Shown here piece after piece: positions 1-9,041 of a stretch of 64,000 nt of DNA. Position numbers and translations under genes: made by a program. Origin of the DNA: Streptomyces litmocidini (lineage in GTDB: Bacteria; Actinomycetota; Actinomycetes; Streptomycetales; Streptomycetaceae). The notes under the pieces were generated by a model, which was given only the letters and a program-made list of their open reading frames with translations, had not been told where the DNA came from and did no database searches. Positions within the stretch are counted from its first letter, which is position 1. Each line of letters begins with the position of its first letter. The DNA lies in assembly GCF_014649755.1 (NCBI RefSeq), contig NZ_BMTQ01000010.1, positions 1-64,000 on the forward strand, in the 5' to 3' direction.

Positions 1-111
1 CTCACCGGCGACCCCGCCGACGCCGCCGGCGTCGGCCTCACCCTCGAACCCACCGGAGGCTCCCCCCGGCCCACCACCGACCCCCTGCTGCTGATGGCCC
101 TGCCCACCTGA
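1..111 (+). CDS. 3' end of an unidentified protein
   Basis: An open frame enters from the left edge and ends at TGA 109-111, leaving only the last 36 residues, which finish in LLLMALPT. The codons have the strong G/C third-position bias of neighbouring genes, so this is probably a real C-terminus. No motif identifies it, and the start lies outside the window. The 280 bases after it carry no convincing gene, only the operator-like palindrome near 342. Confidence 0.5.
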   Translation, partial: LTGDPADAAGVGLTLEPTGGSPRPTTDPLLLMALPT

Positions 112-341
112 CCGGCCCCCCCGACCACCGGGGTGCCCGCACCGAACGGTGATCGAGGTTCCCCACCGGCACGGCTCCCCCGCCGGAGGCACGTCGCCTC
201 CCCAGGTACCGCCCACCACCTCGGCCGCGCAGCGAGGCCGCCCGACCACCCGAACCAGCAGGCCCCCGCCCTCCGCTCCCCCGTCGATCCCGATCCGTCC
301 GCTCGTCCGCGTCCGGAGCGAGGCGGGCAGGCCCCGGCCGA

Positions 342-355
342 GGGTCGAACGGCCC
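342..355. promoter_or_regulatory. OsdR/DevR-like operator before SpoIIE phosphatase gene
   Basis: GGGTCGAACGGCCC is a near-perfect palindrome with 6-bp arms around AA, 58 bases before the chosen start of the PAS-SpoIIE gene. It has the same form (GGGNCSNNSGNCCC) as sites before flavohaemoglobin, universal stress protein, response regulator and phosphoketolase genes. The link to the regulator is inferred from recurrence and from similarity to the mycobacterial DevR box. Confidence 0.5.
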
Positions 356-413
356 GTACCGGCGCACCACGACAGGCCCACAGCCCGCGCACGTGCCATG
401 GTGGAAGCAACCC

Positions 414-1685
414 ATGACCGACGAGAGCCGCAGGTACGCGGCAGGTGACAGCGTGAACGGACCCGGGCACGACTACCACGCCGTCTTCCAGGCCCTTCCC
501 GCCGGTGCGGCACTGCTGACGCCGGACCTGGTGTACGTGGACGTCAACGAGGCATATCTTCTCCTGTCCGGCCGGACCCGGAGCCAGCTCATCGGCCGTT
601 TCCTGTTCGACGTCTTCCCCGACAACCCCGGCGACCCCGCCGCGACCGGCACGCGCAACCTGTACGTCTCACTGCGCCGGGTGGCGGCCACCGGCGAACG
701 CGACACGATGGCCCTGCAGCGCTACGACGTGGAAGACCCTGAAAGACCCGGGGTGTGGCAGGAGCGGTACTGGAGCACCATCAACGTCCCCGTCCTCGCC
801 CCCGACGGCAGCGTGGCCCTGCTGCTGCACCGGGTCGAAGAAGTCACCGAACTCATCCGCGCCCGCGGCGGCCGGTCGGGCGGGGACCGCGCGCGGGTCA
901 TGGAAGCCGAGCTCTACACCCGCGCCCGCGAACTGCAGGAGGTCAACGAGCGCCTGCGCAAGGCCCACGCCCGCGAGCGCGAGGTCGCCCTCCACCTGCA
1001 GGAGGCGATGCTGCCCACCCCCCGGCCGCTCGGCCACCATCGCGCCGCGGTGCGCTACCGGCCCGCCATGGGGGCGCTGAACGTGTGCGGCGACTGGTAC
1101 GACCTCGTCGACCTGCCCGACAGCGGCCGCACCGCTGTCGCAGTCGGTGACGTCGTCGGCCACGGCCTCCGCGCCGCCGGCGTCATGGGCCAGCTCCGCA
1201 GCGCCCTGTCCGCGGCCTCCCGGGTGGCCACCGGCCCCGCGCAGGCCCTGGAGGTCCTCGGCCGGTACGCCCGCTCCGTCGACGACGCCGAATCCACCAC
1301 CGCCGCATCCGTCTTCATCGACTGGAACACCCACACCCTCACCTACAGCAGCGCCGGCCACCCCCCGCCCGCCCTGTGCCGTCCCGACGGCGAGGTCGCC
1401 TTCCTCGACCAGGCCACCGATCCGCCGCTCGGCGCCCGGCCCGAACACGGCCCCCGTCCCCAGGCCCAGACCGCGTTCACCGACGGCTGTGTGCTCGTCC
1501 TGTACACCGACGGGCTCGTCGAACGCCGCCACGAGGACATCGACACCGGCCTCGCCCGCCTCGCCGACTCGATCGCCCGACACCACGCGGCTGACCCCGA
1601 CGTCCTCGCCGACGCCCTCCTGGCCGACCTGATCCCCCCTGCGGGTCTCACCGACGACACCGCCTTGATCGTCATGCGGCTGTGA
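414..1685 (+). CDS. PAS domain-SpoIIE (PP2C) serine phosphatase
   Basis: The 423-residue protein is predicted to dephosphorylate a phosphoserine on an anti-sigma-factor antagonist, as RsbU/SpoIIE relatives do. An N-terminal PAS domain (about 15-140) is followed by a short charged linker helix (150-190) and a SpoIIE catalytic domain (about 200-423). The metal-binding motifs are intact: CGDWYD, then GDVVGHG, and TDDTALIV near the end, so it should be active. ATG 414 is preferred because GGAAG lies 6 bases before it; an in-frame GTG at 393 would add seven residues and lacks a good site. There are no membrane segments. The STAS protein at 12989 is a possible substrate, and an operator-like palindrome lies just upstream. 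Confidence 0.88.
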   Translation: MTDESRRYAAGDSVNGPGHDYHAVFQALPAGAALLTPDLVYVDVNEAYLLLSGRTRSQLIGRFLFDVFPDNPGDPAATGTRNLYVSLRRVAATGERDTMALQRYDVEDPERPGVWQERYWSTINVPVLAPDGSVALLLHRVEEVTELIRARGGRSGGDRARVMEAELYTRARELQEVNERLRKAHAREREVALHLQEAMLPTPRPLGHHRAAVRYRPAMGALNVCGDWYDLVDLPDSGRTAVAVGDVVGHGLRAAGVMGQLRSALSAASRVATGPAQALEVLGRYARSVDDAESTTAASVFIDWNTHTLTYSSAGHPPPALCRPDGEVAFLDQATDPPLGARPEHGPRPQAQTAFTDGCVLVLYTDGLVERRHEDIDTGLARLADSIARHHAADPDVLADALLADLIPPAGLTDDTALIVMRL

Positions 1686-2131
1686 CGCAGGCCTGCGGGC
1701 CGTACGGGCAGCGAAACCCGCCCTCTCGCCGTACGGGGCCCACGGCGCTCCGGACGCGCGACGCCCTGGGAGCGTTCCCGGACTCCGCGCCCCCTCACTC
1801 CCCGGTAGCCCCGGGGCGCCGACGTACTCGCGGGGCCCACGATCGAACCGTACGACATGACGCCTCCCGTGAGAGGGACCGCGCTGAAGGACTCGCATCC
1901 TCAGGAAAGGTGACGGATGGCGTTTCGGGTCCTCCGTACGGGCGCGTTCGCGGGTCCGGCCCCCGTGCCTCCGGTGGTCGCGTCCGGTCCGGTCGGGGCC
2001 CTGCCGACCGGCCTCGTGCGGAAACGCCTCTGCGGGGCCGTGCCCCCGCATGGCGGCGTGACACGGCCGGACCGCGCCCTCGACGATAAGGACCGGCACA
2101 CGCACCACACCCCAGGAAGGGGCGGTTCCCC
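1686..2131. other. intergenic stretch without a convincing gene
   Basis: These 446 bases hold no credible coding region. A small hairpin (TGCGGGG at 2031-2037 pairing with CCCCGCA at 2044-2050) lies about 80 bases before the DUF389 gene. GGGCCGTACGGGCA at 1697-1710 is only a half-match to the recurrent operator of this island. An AGGAAGGGG ribosome binding site closes the stretch. Confidence 0.4.
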
Positions 2132-3151
2132 TTGAGCAGCGTCGACGCGGCCGCTGCCCGGCGAATGGCGGACTCGCTGTTCATCGAGCGCGCCTGGCAC
2201 AGTCCGAGTTCGTCCCGCTTCTGGGTCCTGCTCGTGCTGGCGTCCGTCATCGCGGGTGCCGGCGTGGTCGGGGACTCCACCGCCACGGTGATCGGCGCGA
2301 TGATCGTCGCCCCGCTGATGACACCGATCCTCGGGACCGCGCTGGCCCTGGTCCTGGCCGACCGCCCGCACGTCGTGCGCAGCGCGCTGCTGGTACTGGG
2401 CGGCGCGGTGGCGGTGGTGTGCATCGGGATGCTGCTGGGCTGGATCGTCTCGTCCCCGGACGCCTTCGCCTCCAACAGCCAGGTGTCCTCCCGGATCAGC
2501 CCCCGCCTGATCGACCTGCTCGCCGCCCTGGCGACCGGAACCGTCGGCGCGTTCGCGCTGGTGCGCACCGACATCTCCGACGCCCTGCCCGGCGTCGCCA
2601 TCGCCATCTCGCTCGTGCCGCCGCTGGCCGTCACCGGCCTGCTGCTCACGGTGCACCGGTACCACGACGCCGGGCAGTCCGCACTCCTCTTCGCCACCAA
2701 CGTCGCCGCCATCGTCACGACCGGCACCCTCGTCTTCCTCGCCTACCGCGTCCGGGACGCCGCCCGCGCGGCGGGGCTGGCCGTGGGCGCCTTCCACGGC
2801 CGGACCCTCGCCGCGATCGCCGTGGTCCTGCTCCTCGTCGCCGTCCCCCTGACCACCGGGACGATCTCCGTCGCCCGCGACCGCTCCCTGGCGGCTGACG
2901 CCCGGCCCGTCGCGGACCGCTGGGCCTCGGCCGGCGCCTGGCAGGTCGCCTCCGTCGACGCCCGCAACGGCGTCGTCCTCGTCGACGTCCTCGGCCTGCC
3001 GCCCCAGCCCGCCCCCACCGCCCTGCGCGCCGCCCTGGACCGGGCGGGCATGAGCGATGCCGACCTTCAGCTGCGCCTGGTCGGCGGACGCACCCACTGG
3101 TGCCCCGCGGGCACCACCACCTGCACGGTGGAGAAGACCCGCACCGGCTGA
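2132..3151 (+). CDS. DUF389 family membrane protein
   Basis: The 339-residue integral membrane protein has the DUF389 core, including the segment GDSTATVIGAMIVAPLMTP (about residues 46-66) that is the hallmark of the family. Roughly six hydrophobic segments lie between residues 28 and 250. The last 90 residues are soluble and end in a small acidic/hydrophobic domain followed by WCPAGTTTC, which has two cysteines. The function of DUF389 proteins is not established. The start is TTG, chosen because AGGAAGGGG precedes it at good spacing. It stands alone between the SpoIIE phosphatase and flavohaemoglobin genes; no operator-like palindrome is clear upstream, so island regulation is unproven. Confidence 0.85.
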   Translation: MSSVDAAAARRMADSLFIERAWHSPSSSRFWVLLVLASVIAGAGVVGDSTATVIGAMIVAPLMTPILGTALALVLADRPHVVRSALLVLGGAVAVVCIGMLLGWIVSSPDAFASNSQVSSRISPRLIDLLAALATGTVGAFALVRTDISDALPGVAIAISLVPPLAVTGLLLTVHRYHDAGQSALLFATNVAAIVTTGTLVFLAYRVRDAARAAGLAVGAFHGRTLAAIAVVLLLVAVPLTTGTISVARDRSLAADARPVADRWASAGAWQVASVDARNGVVLVDVLGLPPQPAPTALRAALDRAGMSDADLQLRLVGGRTHWCPAGTTTCTVEKTRTG

Positions 3152-3444
3152 GACCGTCGAGGGGCACCGCGTCACTCGCCTGCCCGGCCTGGCGGGTCGG
3201 CCGGTGGGTGATCAGCAGGCGATCGGGCGGGCGAGTGCCGGTCTCGCGGGGGGGGCGGGCGGAGCGGTCGGAGTCCAGGCCGGCGATCACGAGGTCGGGT
3301 CTCGGCGCAGCTCTCGCGGCGGCCGGTGAACCGCTGCGGCGGCCGAGGCTGCCTGAACTCGCCGGAGGCACGGCCCGAGCGAGCCCGACTCGGTCGTCGT
3401 GTCCCGCGCGGGGGCCGCTGGTCCCGGCTCGTGCGGCCCGGACC

Positions 3445-3480
3445 GGACCGGAAGGCCCTGACCACCGGGACCATGGTCCC
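3445..3480. promoter_or_regulatory. tandem OsdR/DevR-like operators before flavohaemoglobin gene
   Basis: GGACCGGAAGGCCC (3445-3458) and GGGACCATGGTCCC (3467-3480, a perfect 14-bp palindrome) have centres 22 bp apart, two helical turns, as expected for cooperative dimer binding on one DNA face. They end about 105 bases before the hmp start. The second site is very close to the mycobacterial DevR half-site GGGAC. The rest of the 434-base gap (3152-3585) shows no gene. Confidence 0.6.
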
Positions 3481-3585
3481 GCGTCCTGCGTGCGAGAGGG
3501 GCGAAGCGGTCGTGAGCTGTTAGACCAGAGGGTGCCTGCCGCTGCCCAGCGGCGACTCTTCTCCGCTTCCTCTCTCAGGAGTGTC

Positions 3586-4782
3586 ATGCTGTCTGCCGAG
3601 TCGGCCTCGCTGATCCGGGCCACCCTGCCTGCCGTCGGCGGGGCACTGGATGAGATGACCACCCGCTTCTACGCCACGATGTTCGCCGAGCACCCCGAAC
3701 TGCTGGACGGGATGTTCAACCGCGGAAACCAGGCCAGCGGCGCACAACGCCGCGCGCTGGCCGGGTCGATCGCCGCCTTCGCCGGAGCGCTCCTGGCCGA
3801 CCCCGGCACCCGACCGGACGCCCTGCTCGCCCGCATCGCCCACAAGCACGTGGCCGTCGGCGTCACCGAAGACCAGTACACGATCGTGCACAAGTACCTG
3901 TTCGCCGCCATCGCGGACGTCCTGGGCGAAGCGATCACCCCGGACGTCGCGGCCGCCTGGGACGAGGTCTACTGGCTGATGGCCGGGGCCCTCATCGCCC
4001 AGGAAGCGCGCCTCTCCGTCGAAGCACAGGTACGCCCCGGACACCCCTGGCGGCAGTGGACCGTCGTCGAACGCCGCCAAGAGACCCCCGACACCGTCTC
4101 CTTCCTGCTGCGCCCCGCCGACGGCGCCCCCGCTCCTCGCCCCCGGGCCGGGCAGTACGTCAGCGTGCGCGTGCGGATGCCCGACGGAGTGCACCAACTC
4201 CGCCAGTACAGCCTCTCCTCGGCCCCCGGCGACCAGCTGCGCCGCATCACCGTCAAGCGCGTGACCGGCGGAGGAGCCCCCGACGGCGAAGTGTCGAACC
4301 TGCTGCACCGCACTGTCGAGACCGGTGACGAGCTCACCCTTTCCGCCCCCTTCGGTGACATCGTGCTGGACGATTCGGACACGCCGCTGGTACTGGTCTC
4401 CGCCGGTATCGGCTGCACCCCGATGGTCTCCATGCTCGAGCACCTGGCGTCCGTCACGCCCACCCGCGCCGTCACGGTCCTGCACGCCGACCGCTCACCC
4501 GCCGACCACGCGCTGCGCGCCGACACCCGTCGGCTGATCGACACGCTGCCGGATGCGCGCGCCACGTTCTGGTACGAGCACGGCGCGGTGGAAGAGCCCG
4601 GCTCCGAGGCGGGGTTGATGGACCTCGGTGCGCTCGAACTGTCCGCCGAGGCGAGCGTGTACCTGTGCGGTCCGCTTCCCTTCATGCGCGAGGTCAGGGC
4701 GCAACTGCTGCGCGGCGGAATCCCCGCCCGCAACATCCGTTACGAGGTCTTCGGCCCCGATCTGTGGCTGGCCGACGCCTGA
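3586..4782 (+). CDS. hmp: flavohaemoglobin (nitric oxide dioxygenase)
   Basis: The 398-residue protein converts nitric oxide and oxygen to nitrate using NAD(P)H. A globin domain (1-140) has the proximal histidine in AHKHVAVG near residue 88, a distal Tyr in RFYATMF and a Gln in FNRGNQASG. An FAD-binding ferredoxin-reductase domain (about 150-260) contains RQYSLSS, and an NAD-binding domain (265-398) has SAGIGCTPM and YLCGPLPFM. Length and order match the family. ATG 3586 follows AGGA by 5 bases; longer in-frame extensions run into low-information sequence. Two tandem operator-like palindromes lie upstream, which fits hypoxic or NO-linked induction. A decayed flavodoxin reading begins just after the stop. 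Confidence 0.95.
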   Translation: MLSAESASLIRATLPAVGGALDEMTTRFYATMFAEHPELLDGMFNRGNQASGAQRRALAGSIAAFAGALLADPGTRPDALLARIAHKHVAVGVTEDQYTIVHKYLFAAIADVLGEAITPDVAAAWDEVYWLMAGALIAQEARLSVEAQVRPGHPWRQWTVVERRQETPDTVSFLLRPADGAPAPRPRAGQYVSVRVRMPDGVHQLRQYSLSSAPGDQLRRITVKRVTGGGAPDGEVSNLLHRTVETGDELTLSAPFGDIVLDDSDTPLVLVSAGIGCTPMVSMLEHLASVTPTRAVTVLHADRSPADHALRADTRRLIDTLPDARATFWYEHGAVEEPGSEAGLMDLGALELSAEASVYLCGPLPFMREVRAQLLRGGIPARNIRYEVFGPDLWLADA

Positions 4783-4784
4783 CG

Positions 4785-5090
4785 ACCGCCGACCGCCACG
4801 GGACGGAGAACGGTTCCACCGCCGACATCGCCCGTGTCGTGGCCTCCGTGCCGGGGGACGAAGGACTGGAGACGGGCCCGCGGCCGCCCTCGGAGGTGGC
4901 GGACGCGGCGCCCTGCGAGGCGGTTGTGATCGGCGGTGCCCTCTACGTCGTGCGGCGTCGTACCGACGCCCGCGGCCGCTGCGCGGGACGGGAACCGGAT
5001 GTTCGGCTGCTGCCCGATCCGGGCGGACCCGGAACGCCGGCCGTGATCACGGCGGGATCCCTCCTCGACGGCCGGCTGCCCGCAGATGCT
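4785..5090 (+). pseudogene. remnant of a flavodoxin-domain protein
   Basis: Reading in the frame beginning at 4785, TENGSTADIARVVAS resembles the FMN phosphate-binding loop of flavodoxins (usually S-x-x-GST-x-x-IA), and PPSEVADAAPCEAVVIGGAL resembles the following conserved region where the second strand leads to VVLGSALY. After this the match fades into RRTDARGRCAGREPDVRLLPDPGG, a damaged version of the family's middle region. There is no start codon or ribosome binding site and the C-terminal half is missing. I therefore call it a remnant rather than a gene. Nothing further is recognisable up to 5406. Confidence 0.55.
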
Positions 5091-5406
5091 CGTCCGGCTG
5101 GGCCACGGCCCTGGGGTTCCCGCGCCCCGCCGTCCGGTGCGAGACGCACTCGTCCTCGCCCGAGGCGTCACGACCGGTGCGTCACCGGTGGTGGTCGACG
5201 ATGTGACGCCCGGTCACCCGGCCGGGCGTCGGAGGTCCGAGCGCCCCGGGCCCTACGCCCGCGGGCGGGGAAACCGGTCTGCGGCCGGTCGGGCATGACA
5301 GCCCACTCCCTTCGCCTGCGGTGAGTCCGGCGGCTCGGGCTCCCGGTCGTGCACCCGTGCGTTCTCACGCCAGGCACCGGTCTTCTTGCCGCACGACGAA
5401 GAAGGG

Positions 5407-8109
5407 TCAGCGACTGTCCCCGCCTGTCGTCGTCGGCAGGGCGGCGCGCCCGGCTTCAAGACGTGCGACGGGGACGCGGAAAGGCGAGCACGAGACGTAG
5501 TCCAGGCCGGCGTCGTGGAAGAAGTGGACGGACTCGGGATCTCCGCCGTGTTCTCCGCACACCCCGATCTTCAGCTCCGGCCGTGCGGCGCGCCCTTCGG
5601 CGACCGCGATCCCGACCAGTCGGCCCACGCCTTCGCGGTCGATCGTCTCGAACGGGGAGGTCGGGAAGATTCCCTTGTCGAGATAGGCCGAGAAGAAGGC
5701 GGCCTCGACGTCGTCGCGGGAGAAACCCCAGGTCGTCTGGGTCAGGTCGTTCGTGCCGAACGAGAAGAAGTCCGCGTCCTCGGCGATCCGGCCGGCGGTG
5801 AGAGCGGCCCGTGGGAGCTCGATCATCGTGCCGACCGGGCAGTCCACGGTGATGCCGCTGCCGGCGGAGACGCGCTCCAGCACGTTCTCCACTTCCGCCC
5901 GCACCAGCCGGAGCTCCTCCACCGTGTCGACCAGCGGCACCATGATCTCGGCCCGGGGGTCGCCGCCGGCCCGTCTGCGGGCCACGACGGCCTCGGCGAC
6001 GGCGCGTACCTGCATGGCCACGAGCCCGGGAACGACGAGGCCGAGCCGTACGCCGCGCAGCCCCAGCATCGGGTTCTCCTCGTGCATCCGGGTGACCGCC
6101 GAGAGCAGGTCGATCTCCCGCGGATCGGGCGTCCCGCCCAGGGCCTCCTGCCGGGCGAGGCGTACGGACAGCTCGGTGAGGTCGGGCAGGAACTCGTGCA
6201 GGGGCGGATCGAGGAGCCTGATGGTCACCGGCAGGCCGTCCATCGCCTCCAGGATGCCGATGAAGTCCTGGCGTTGCAGCGGCAGGAGGGCGTTCAGGGC
6301 CGCTTGCCTCTCGGTGTCGTCGCGCGACAGGATCATCGCTTCGACCAGAGGACGGCGCTCTCCGAGGAACATGTGCTCGGTGCGGCACAGACCGATGCCC
6401 TGAGCCCCGAACCGCCGGGCGCGCGCGGCGTCCTCGGGTGTGTAGGCGTTGGCCCGCACCGCCATGCGCCGGGCCTGGTCCGCCCGTCCCATCAGCCGGT
6501 GGACATCGTGCACGACCTGGGGGGCCGACGTCCCGGGCGGGCGCCCTCCGTCCTCGAAGTACCGCATCACCGCAGAGTCCACGAGGGGCACGGCGCCCAG
6601 GTACACCGTGCCCTCGGACCCGTCCACGGAGACCACGGTGCCTTCCCGCACGGTGACCGAGGACGTCGAGAAGAGCCGCTGCCGGGGGTCGACGGTCAGG
6701 CCCTCGGCTCCGCACACGCAGACCTTGCCCATGCCCCGGGCGACGACGGCCGCGTGGCTCGTCTTGCCGCCGCGGCTGGTGAGCACGGCCTCGGCGGCGA
6801 TCATGCCGGGCAGGTCGTCGGGGGTCGTCTCCTGGCGTACGAGGACGACCTTCTCCCCGTCTGCGGACCGGCGGACCGCTTCGGCGGAGTCGAACACGAC
6901 CGCCCCGACGGCGGCACCGGGCGAGGCGGGGATTCCCCGGGCGAGCGTCTCCCGAGTACGGGAGCTGTCGAAGCGGGGGAACATCAGCCGCGCCAGTCCT
7001 TCGCCGTCGACCCGGGCCAGCGCCTCCTGCGGGGAGATCAGCCCCTCGTCGACCAACTGTCCCGCGATGGCGAAGGCGGCCTGGGAGGTGCGCTTGCCGA
7101 CGCGCGTCTGCAGCATCCACAGGGTGCCGCGTTCGATGGTGAACTCGATGTCGCACAGGTCCCTGTAGTGGGCCTCCAGCCGCCGCATGCAGTCGCGCAG
7201 CCCGGCCAGCGAGCGGGGGTCCAGGCTTTCCAGCTCTTGGAGGGGCACGGCGTCGCGAATGCCGGCCACGACGTCCTCGCCCTGGGCGTTCTGCAAGTAG
7301 TCGCCGTAGATGCCGGGCTGTCCGGTGGCCGGGTCACGGGTGAAGGCGACACCGCTGCCCGAGTCGGGGCCGAGGTTGCCGAACACCATGGTCTGGATGT
7401 TGACGGCGGTGCCCAGGTCGTCGGGGATGCGTTCGCGGCGCCGGTAGATCCGCGCCCGTTCGCCGTTCCACGAGGTGAAGACGGCGCCGATGGCCCGATG
7501 GAGCTGCTCGGCGGGGTCCTGGGGGAACTCCTCGCCGGTCTCCTCCAGGATCAGGTCCTGGTACGTGTCGACGAGTCTGATCAGGTCGCAGGTGTCCAGC
7601 TGGGTGTCGTCGGCGGCAAGGTGCTGCTTCTTGATCCCGGCGAGGACCGCTTCGAACCGAGCGCCGGGGACCCCCATGACCGTGCTGCCGAACATCTGGA
7701 CGAGACGGCGGTAGGAGTCCCAGGCGAAGCGCTCCCGTTCGGGGGTCTTGCCCAGGCCGAGCACGGACAGGTCGTTGAGGCCGATGTCCAGGATGGTCTC
7801 CATCATGCCCGGCATGGAGAACCGGGCGCCGGAGCGGACCGAGAGCAGCAGCGGGTCGTCCACCTGGCCGAGACGCCGCCCCGCCGCGTGTTCGAGCGCG
7901 GCGAGGTGCTCGGCCACCTGACCCTCCAGTTCCGGCGGGACCTCACCGGTCTCGAGGAAGATCCGGCAAGCGTCCGTGGTGACGGTGAATCCGGGTGGCA
8001 CGGGCAGACCCATGCGGGCCATCTCGGCGAGGTTGGCGCCCTTGCCGCCCAGCAGGTCGGCCATGTCCCGGCTGCCCTCGGCGAAGTCGTACACGTACTT
8101 CGGCTCCAT
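5407..8109 (-). CDS. ppdK: pyruvate, phosphate dikinase
   Basis: The 900-residue enzyme interconverts pyruvate, ATP and phosphate with phosphoenolpyruvate, AMP and pyrophosphate. The nucleotide-binding domain (1-340) opens with YVYDFAEGS and GGKGANLAEM and has SVRSGARFSMPGMMETI. The swivelling phosphohistidine domain carries GGKTSHAAVVARG with the catalytic His, where many relatives have GGMTSHA. The C-terminal PEP-binding barrel ends with GVCGEHGGDP, which holds the conserved catalytic Cys. Length is normal. ATG at 8109 follows AAGGGAAC at good distance; a longer frame upstream is low-information sequence. In a hypoxia regulon the enzyme could recover energy from pyrophosphate or supply pyruvate. 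An operator-like palindrome lies about 110 bases upstream. Confidence 0.95.
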   Translation of the reverse strand: MEPKYVYDFAEGSRDMADLLGGKGANLAEMARMGLPVPPGFTVTTDACRIFLETGEVPPELEGQVAEHLAALEHAAGRRLGQVDDPLLLSVRSGARFSMPGMMETILDIGLNDLSVLGLGKTPERERFAWDSYRRLVQMFGSTVMGVPGARFEAVLAGIKKQHLAADDTQLDTCDLIRLVDTYQDLILEETGEEFPQDPAEQLHRAIGAVFTSWNGERARIYRRRERIPDDLGTAVNIQTMVFGNLGPDSGSGVAFTRDPATGQPGIYGDYLQNAQGEDVVAGIRDAVPLQELESLDPRSLAGLRDCMRRLEAHYRDLCDIEFTIERGTLWMLQTRVGKRTSQAAFAIAGQLVDEGLISPQEALARVDGEGLARLMFPRFDSSRTRETLARGIPASPGAAVGAVVFDSAEAVRRSADGEKVVLVRQETTPDDLPGMIAAEAVLTSRGGKTSHAAVVARGMGKVCVCGAEGLTVDPRQRLFSTSSVTVREGTVVSVDGSEGTVYLGAVPLVDSAVMRYFEDGGRPPGTSAPQVVHDVHRLMGRADQARRMAVRANAYTPEDAARARRFGAQGIGLCRTEHMFLGERRPLVEAMILSRDDTERQAALNALLPLQRQDFIGILEAMDGLPVTIRLLDPPLHEFLPDLTELSVRLARQEALGGTPDPREIDLLSAVTRMHEENPMLGLRGVRLGLVVPGLVAMQVRAVAEAVVARRRAGGDPRAEIMVPLVDTVEELRLVRAEVENVLERVSAGSGITVDCPVGTMIELPRAALTAGRIAEDADFFSFGTNDLTQTTWGFSRDDVEAAFFSAYLDKGIFPTSPFETIDREGVGRLVGIAVAEGRAARPELKIGVCGEHGGDPESVHFFHDAGLDYVSCSPFRVPVARLEAGRAALPTTTGGDSR

Positions 8110-8217
8110 CACACCGTTCCCTTTCTTGATGGCGGCCGGGAGTCCCCGGATGCCCGGTCGATGCGGTTCGGCTGTCCCCGGGGGCGGGGGCGGGCCGCCG
8201 CGCGGTGCCGTACGGAA

Positions 8218-8231
8218 CGGGCCATGGGCCG
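8218..8231. promoter_or_regulatory. OsdR/DevR-like operator before ppdK
   Basis: CGGGCCATGGGCCG is a 14-bp palindrome with one symmetric-pair mismatch, about 108 bases upstream of the ppdK start. It shares the GG-CC-CATG-GG-CC core with the perfect site before hmp. The surrounding gap (8110-9041, 932 bases) otherwise holds only the metallo-beta-lactamase remnant near 8688. Confidence 0.5.
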
Positions 8232-8687
8232 CTGCGGTCCCCCAGCCGCGCGTGCCGGTGCCGGAAGCCGACCACGGCAGCTGAACTCCGCCGCCTCGAC
8301 CGGGCACCACGCCGCGCGCTCCGCCTCCTCACGGCGCTGCCGCCCGCGCGCAGGGACATCGCGGACGCCTACGGGGGCCCCGCCAGGGCCGGGGGCATGC
8401 CTGCTGCGTTCATGGTTCTCCTGAGACCCGTGCGAACCGGTGGTTTCAGGCTGACACGTGACCGGCCGGGGCCGCAGGGCTGCAGGGGGCAAGGCCCGGG
8501 GCCAAAGGTCCCGCCGACCGGCCTCGGGGAATCCGGTCGGGCCTTCGGCGGCGGCCCGGCGTGGGCGCGCCTCGCTCCGGAGGACGGCCGCACCTCGCCG
8601 GAGCTGCGGCCGGAGGTCCTTGCTCGGGGCGAGGCCGCGCCGAGCCCGGCACCGTTCCCGGCCGCGCGGCGCCCCGCCCCGCACCCC

Positions 8688-8804
8688 GCCTGTCTCGTCC
8701 ACGGTGGCCCCGGCGCGTCCAGCGCCCTGCGTGACCGCGTCGACCACGAGCCGGGCCGGACGGAGGTCGTCCCCCGCTCCGGTGAGGCCGTCCTGGTCGG
8801 CTGA
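8688..8804 (+). pseudogene. C-terminal remnant of an RNA-processing metallo-beta-lactamase
   Basis: The final 38 codons before TGA 8802-8804 read ACLVHGGPGASSALRDR then HEPGRTEVVPRSGEAVL. This closely resembles the C-terminal RMMBL segment of beta-CASP metallo-beta-lactamases, which usually reads VHGEP...ALRDRI...LGW...VPR.GE. The catalytic MBL and beta-CASP domains that should precede it are absent; upstream sequence is proline/arginine-rich and unrecognisable. I call it a 3' remnant with the original stop codon. Confidence 0.5.
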
Positions 8805-9041
8805 CCGGGGCGCCCGGCCGGTGGCGTCCGCGCGATGCCTTCGTCCCGTTCGCCGCCCGCCCGGCGCGGGCCGGTGAGGGAGCGGTGGCCAAGAGGGCGG
8901 GGAGGCCTGGCGTGGGCACGGCGGGTGCGGCTCTCATCGATCATGGAGTTCCTGACGCCCTGTGATCGTGGAGATGACGAAACTCTGACGGACCGGCGCC
9001 GACCCTGGCCGTGAGCGAGGAGAACTGGTCGTATCGGGGGC

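Noticed and set aside
1697..1710. GGGCCGTACGGGCA as a further OsdR-like site before DUF389
   Set aside because: Right arm does not match the consensus; only a half-site, and 420 bases from the start.
5086..5298. Small plus-strand frame after the flavodoxin remnant
   Set aside because: Low-complexity Arg/Pro/Gly text without a ribosome site or domain.
5386..8424. Plus-strand open frame of about 1000 codons across ppdK
   Set aside because: It is antisense to a fully conserved PPDK gene, has no domain or ribosome site, and is the usual long shadow frame in high-GC DNA.
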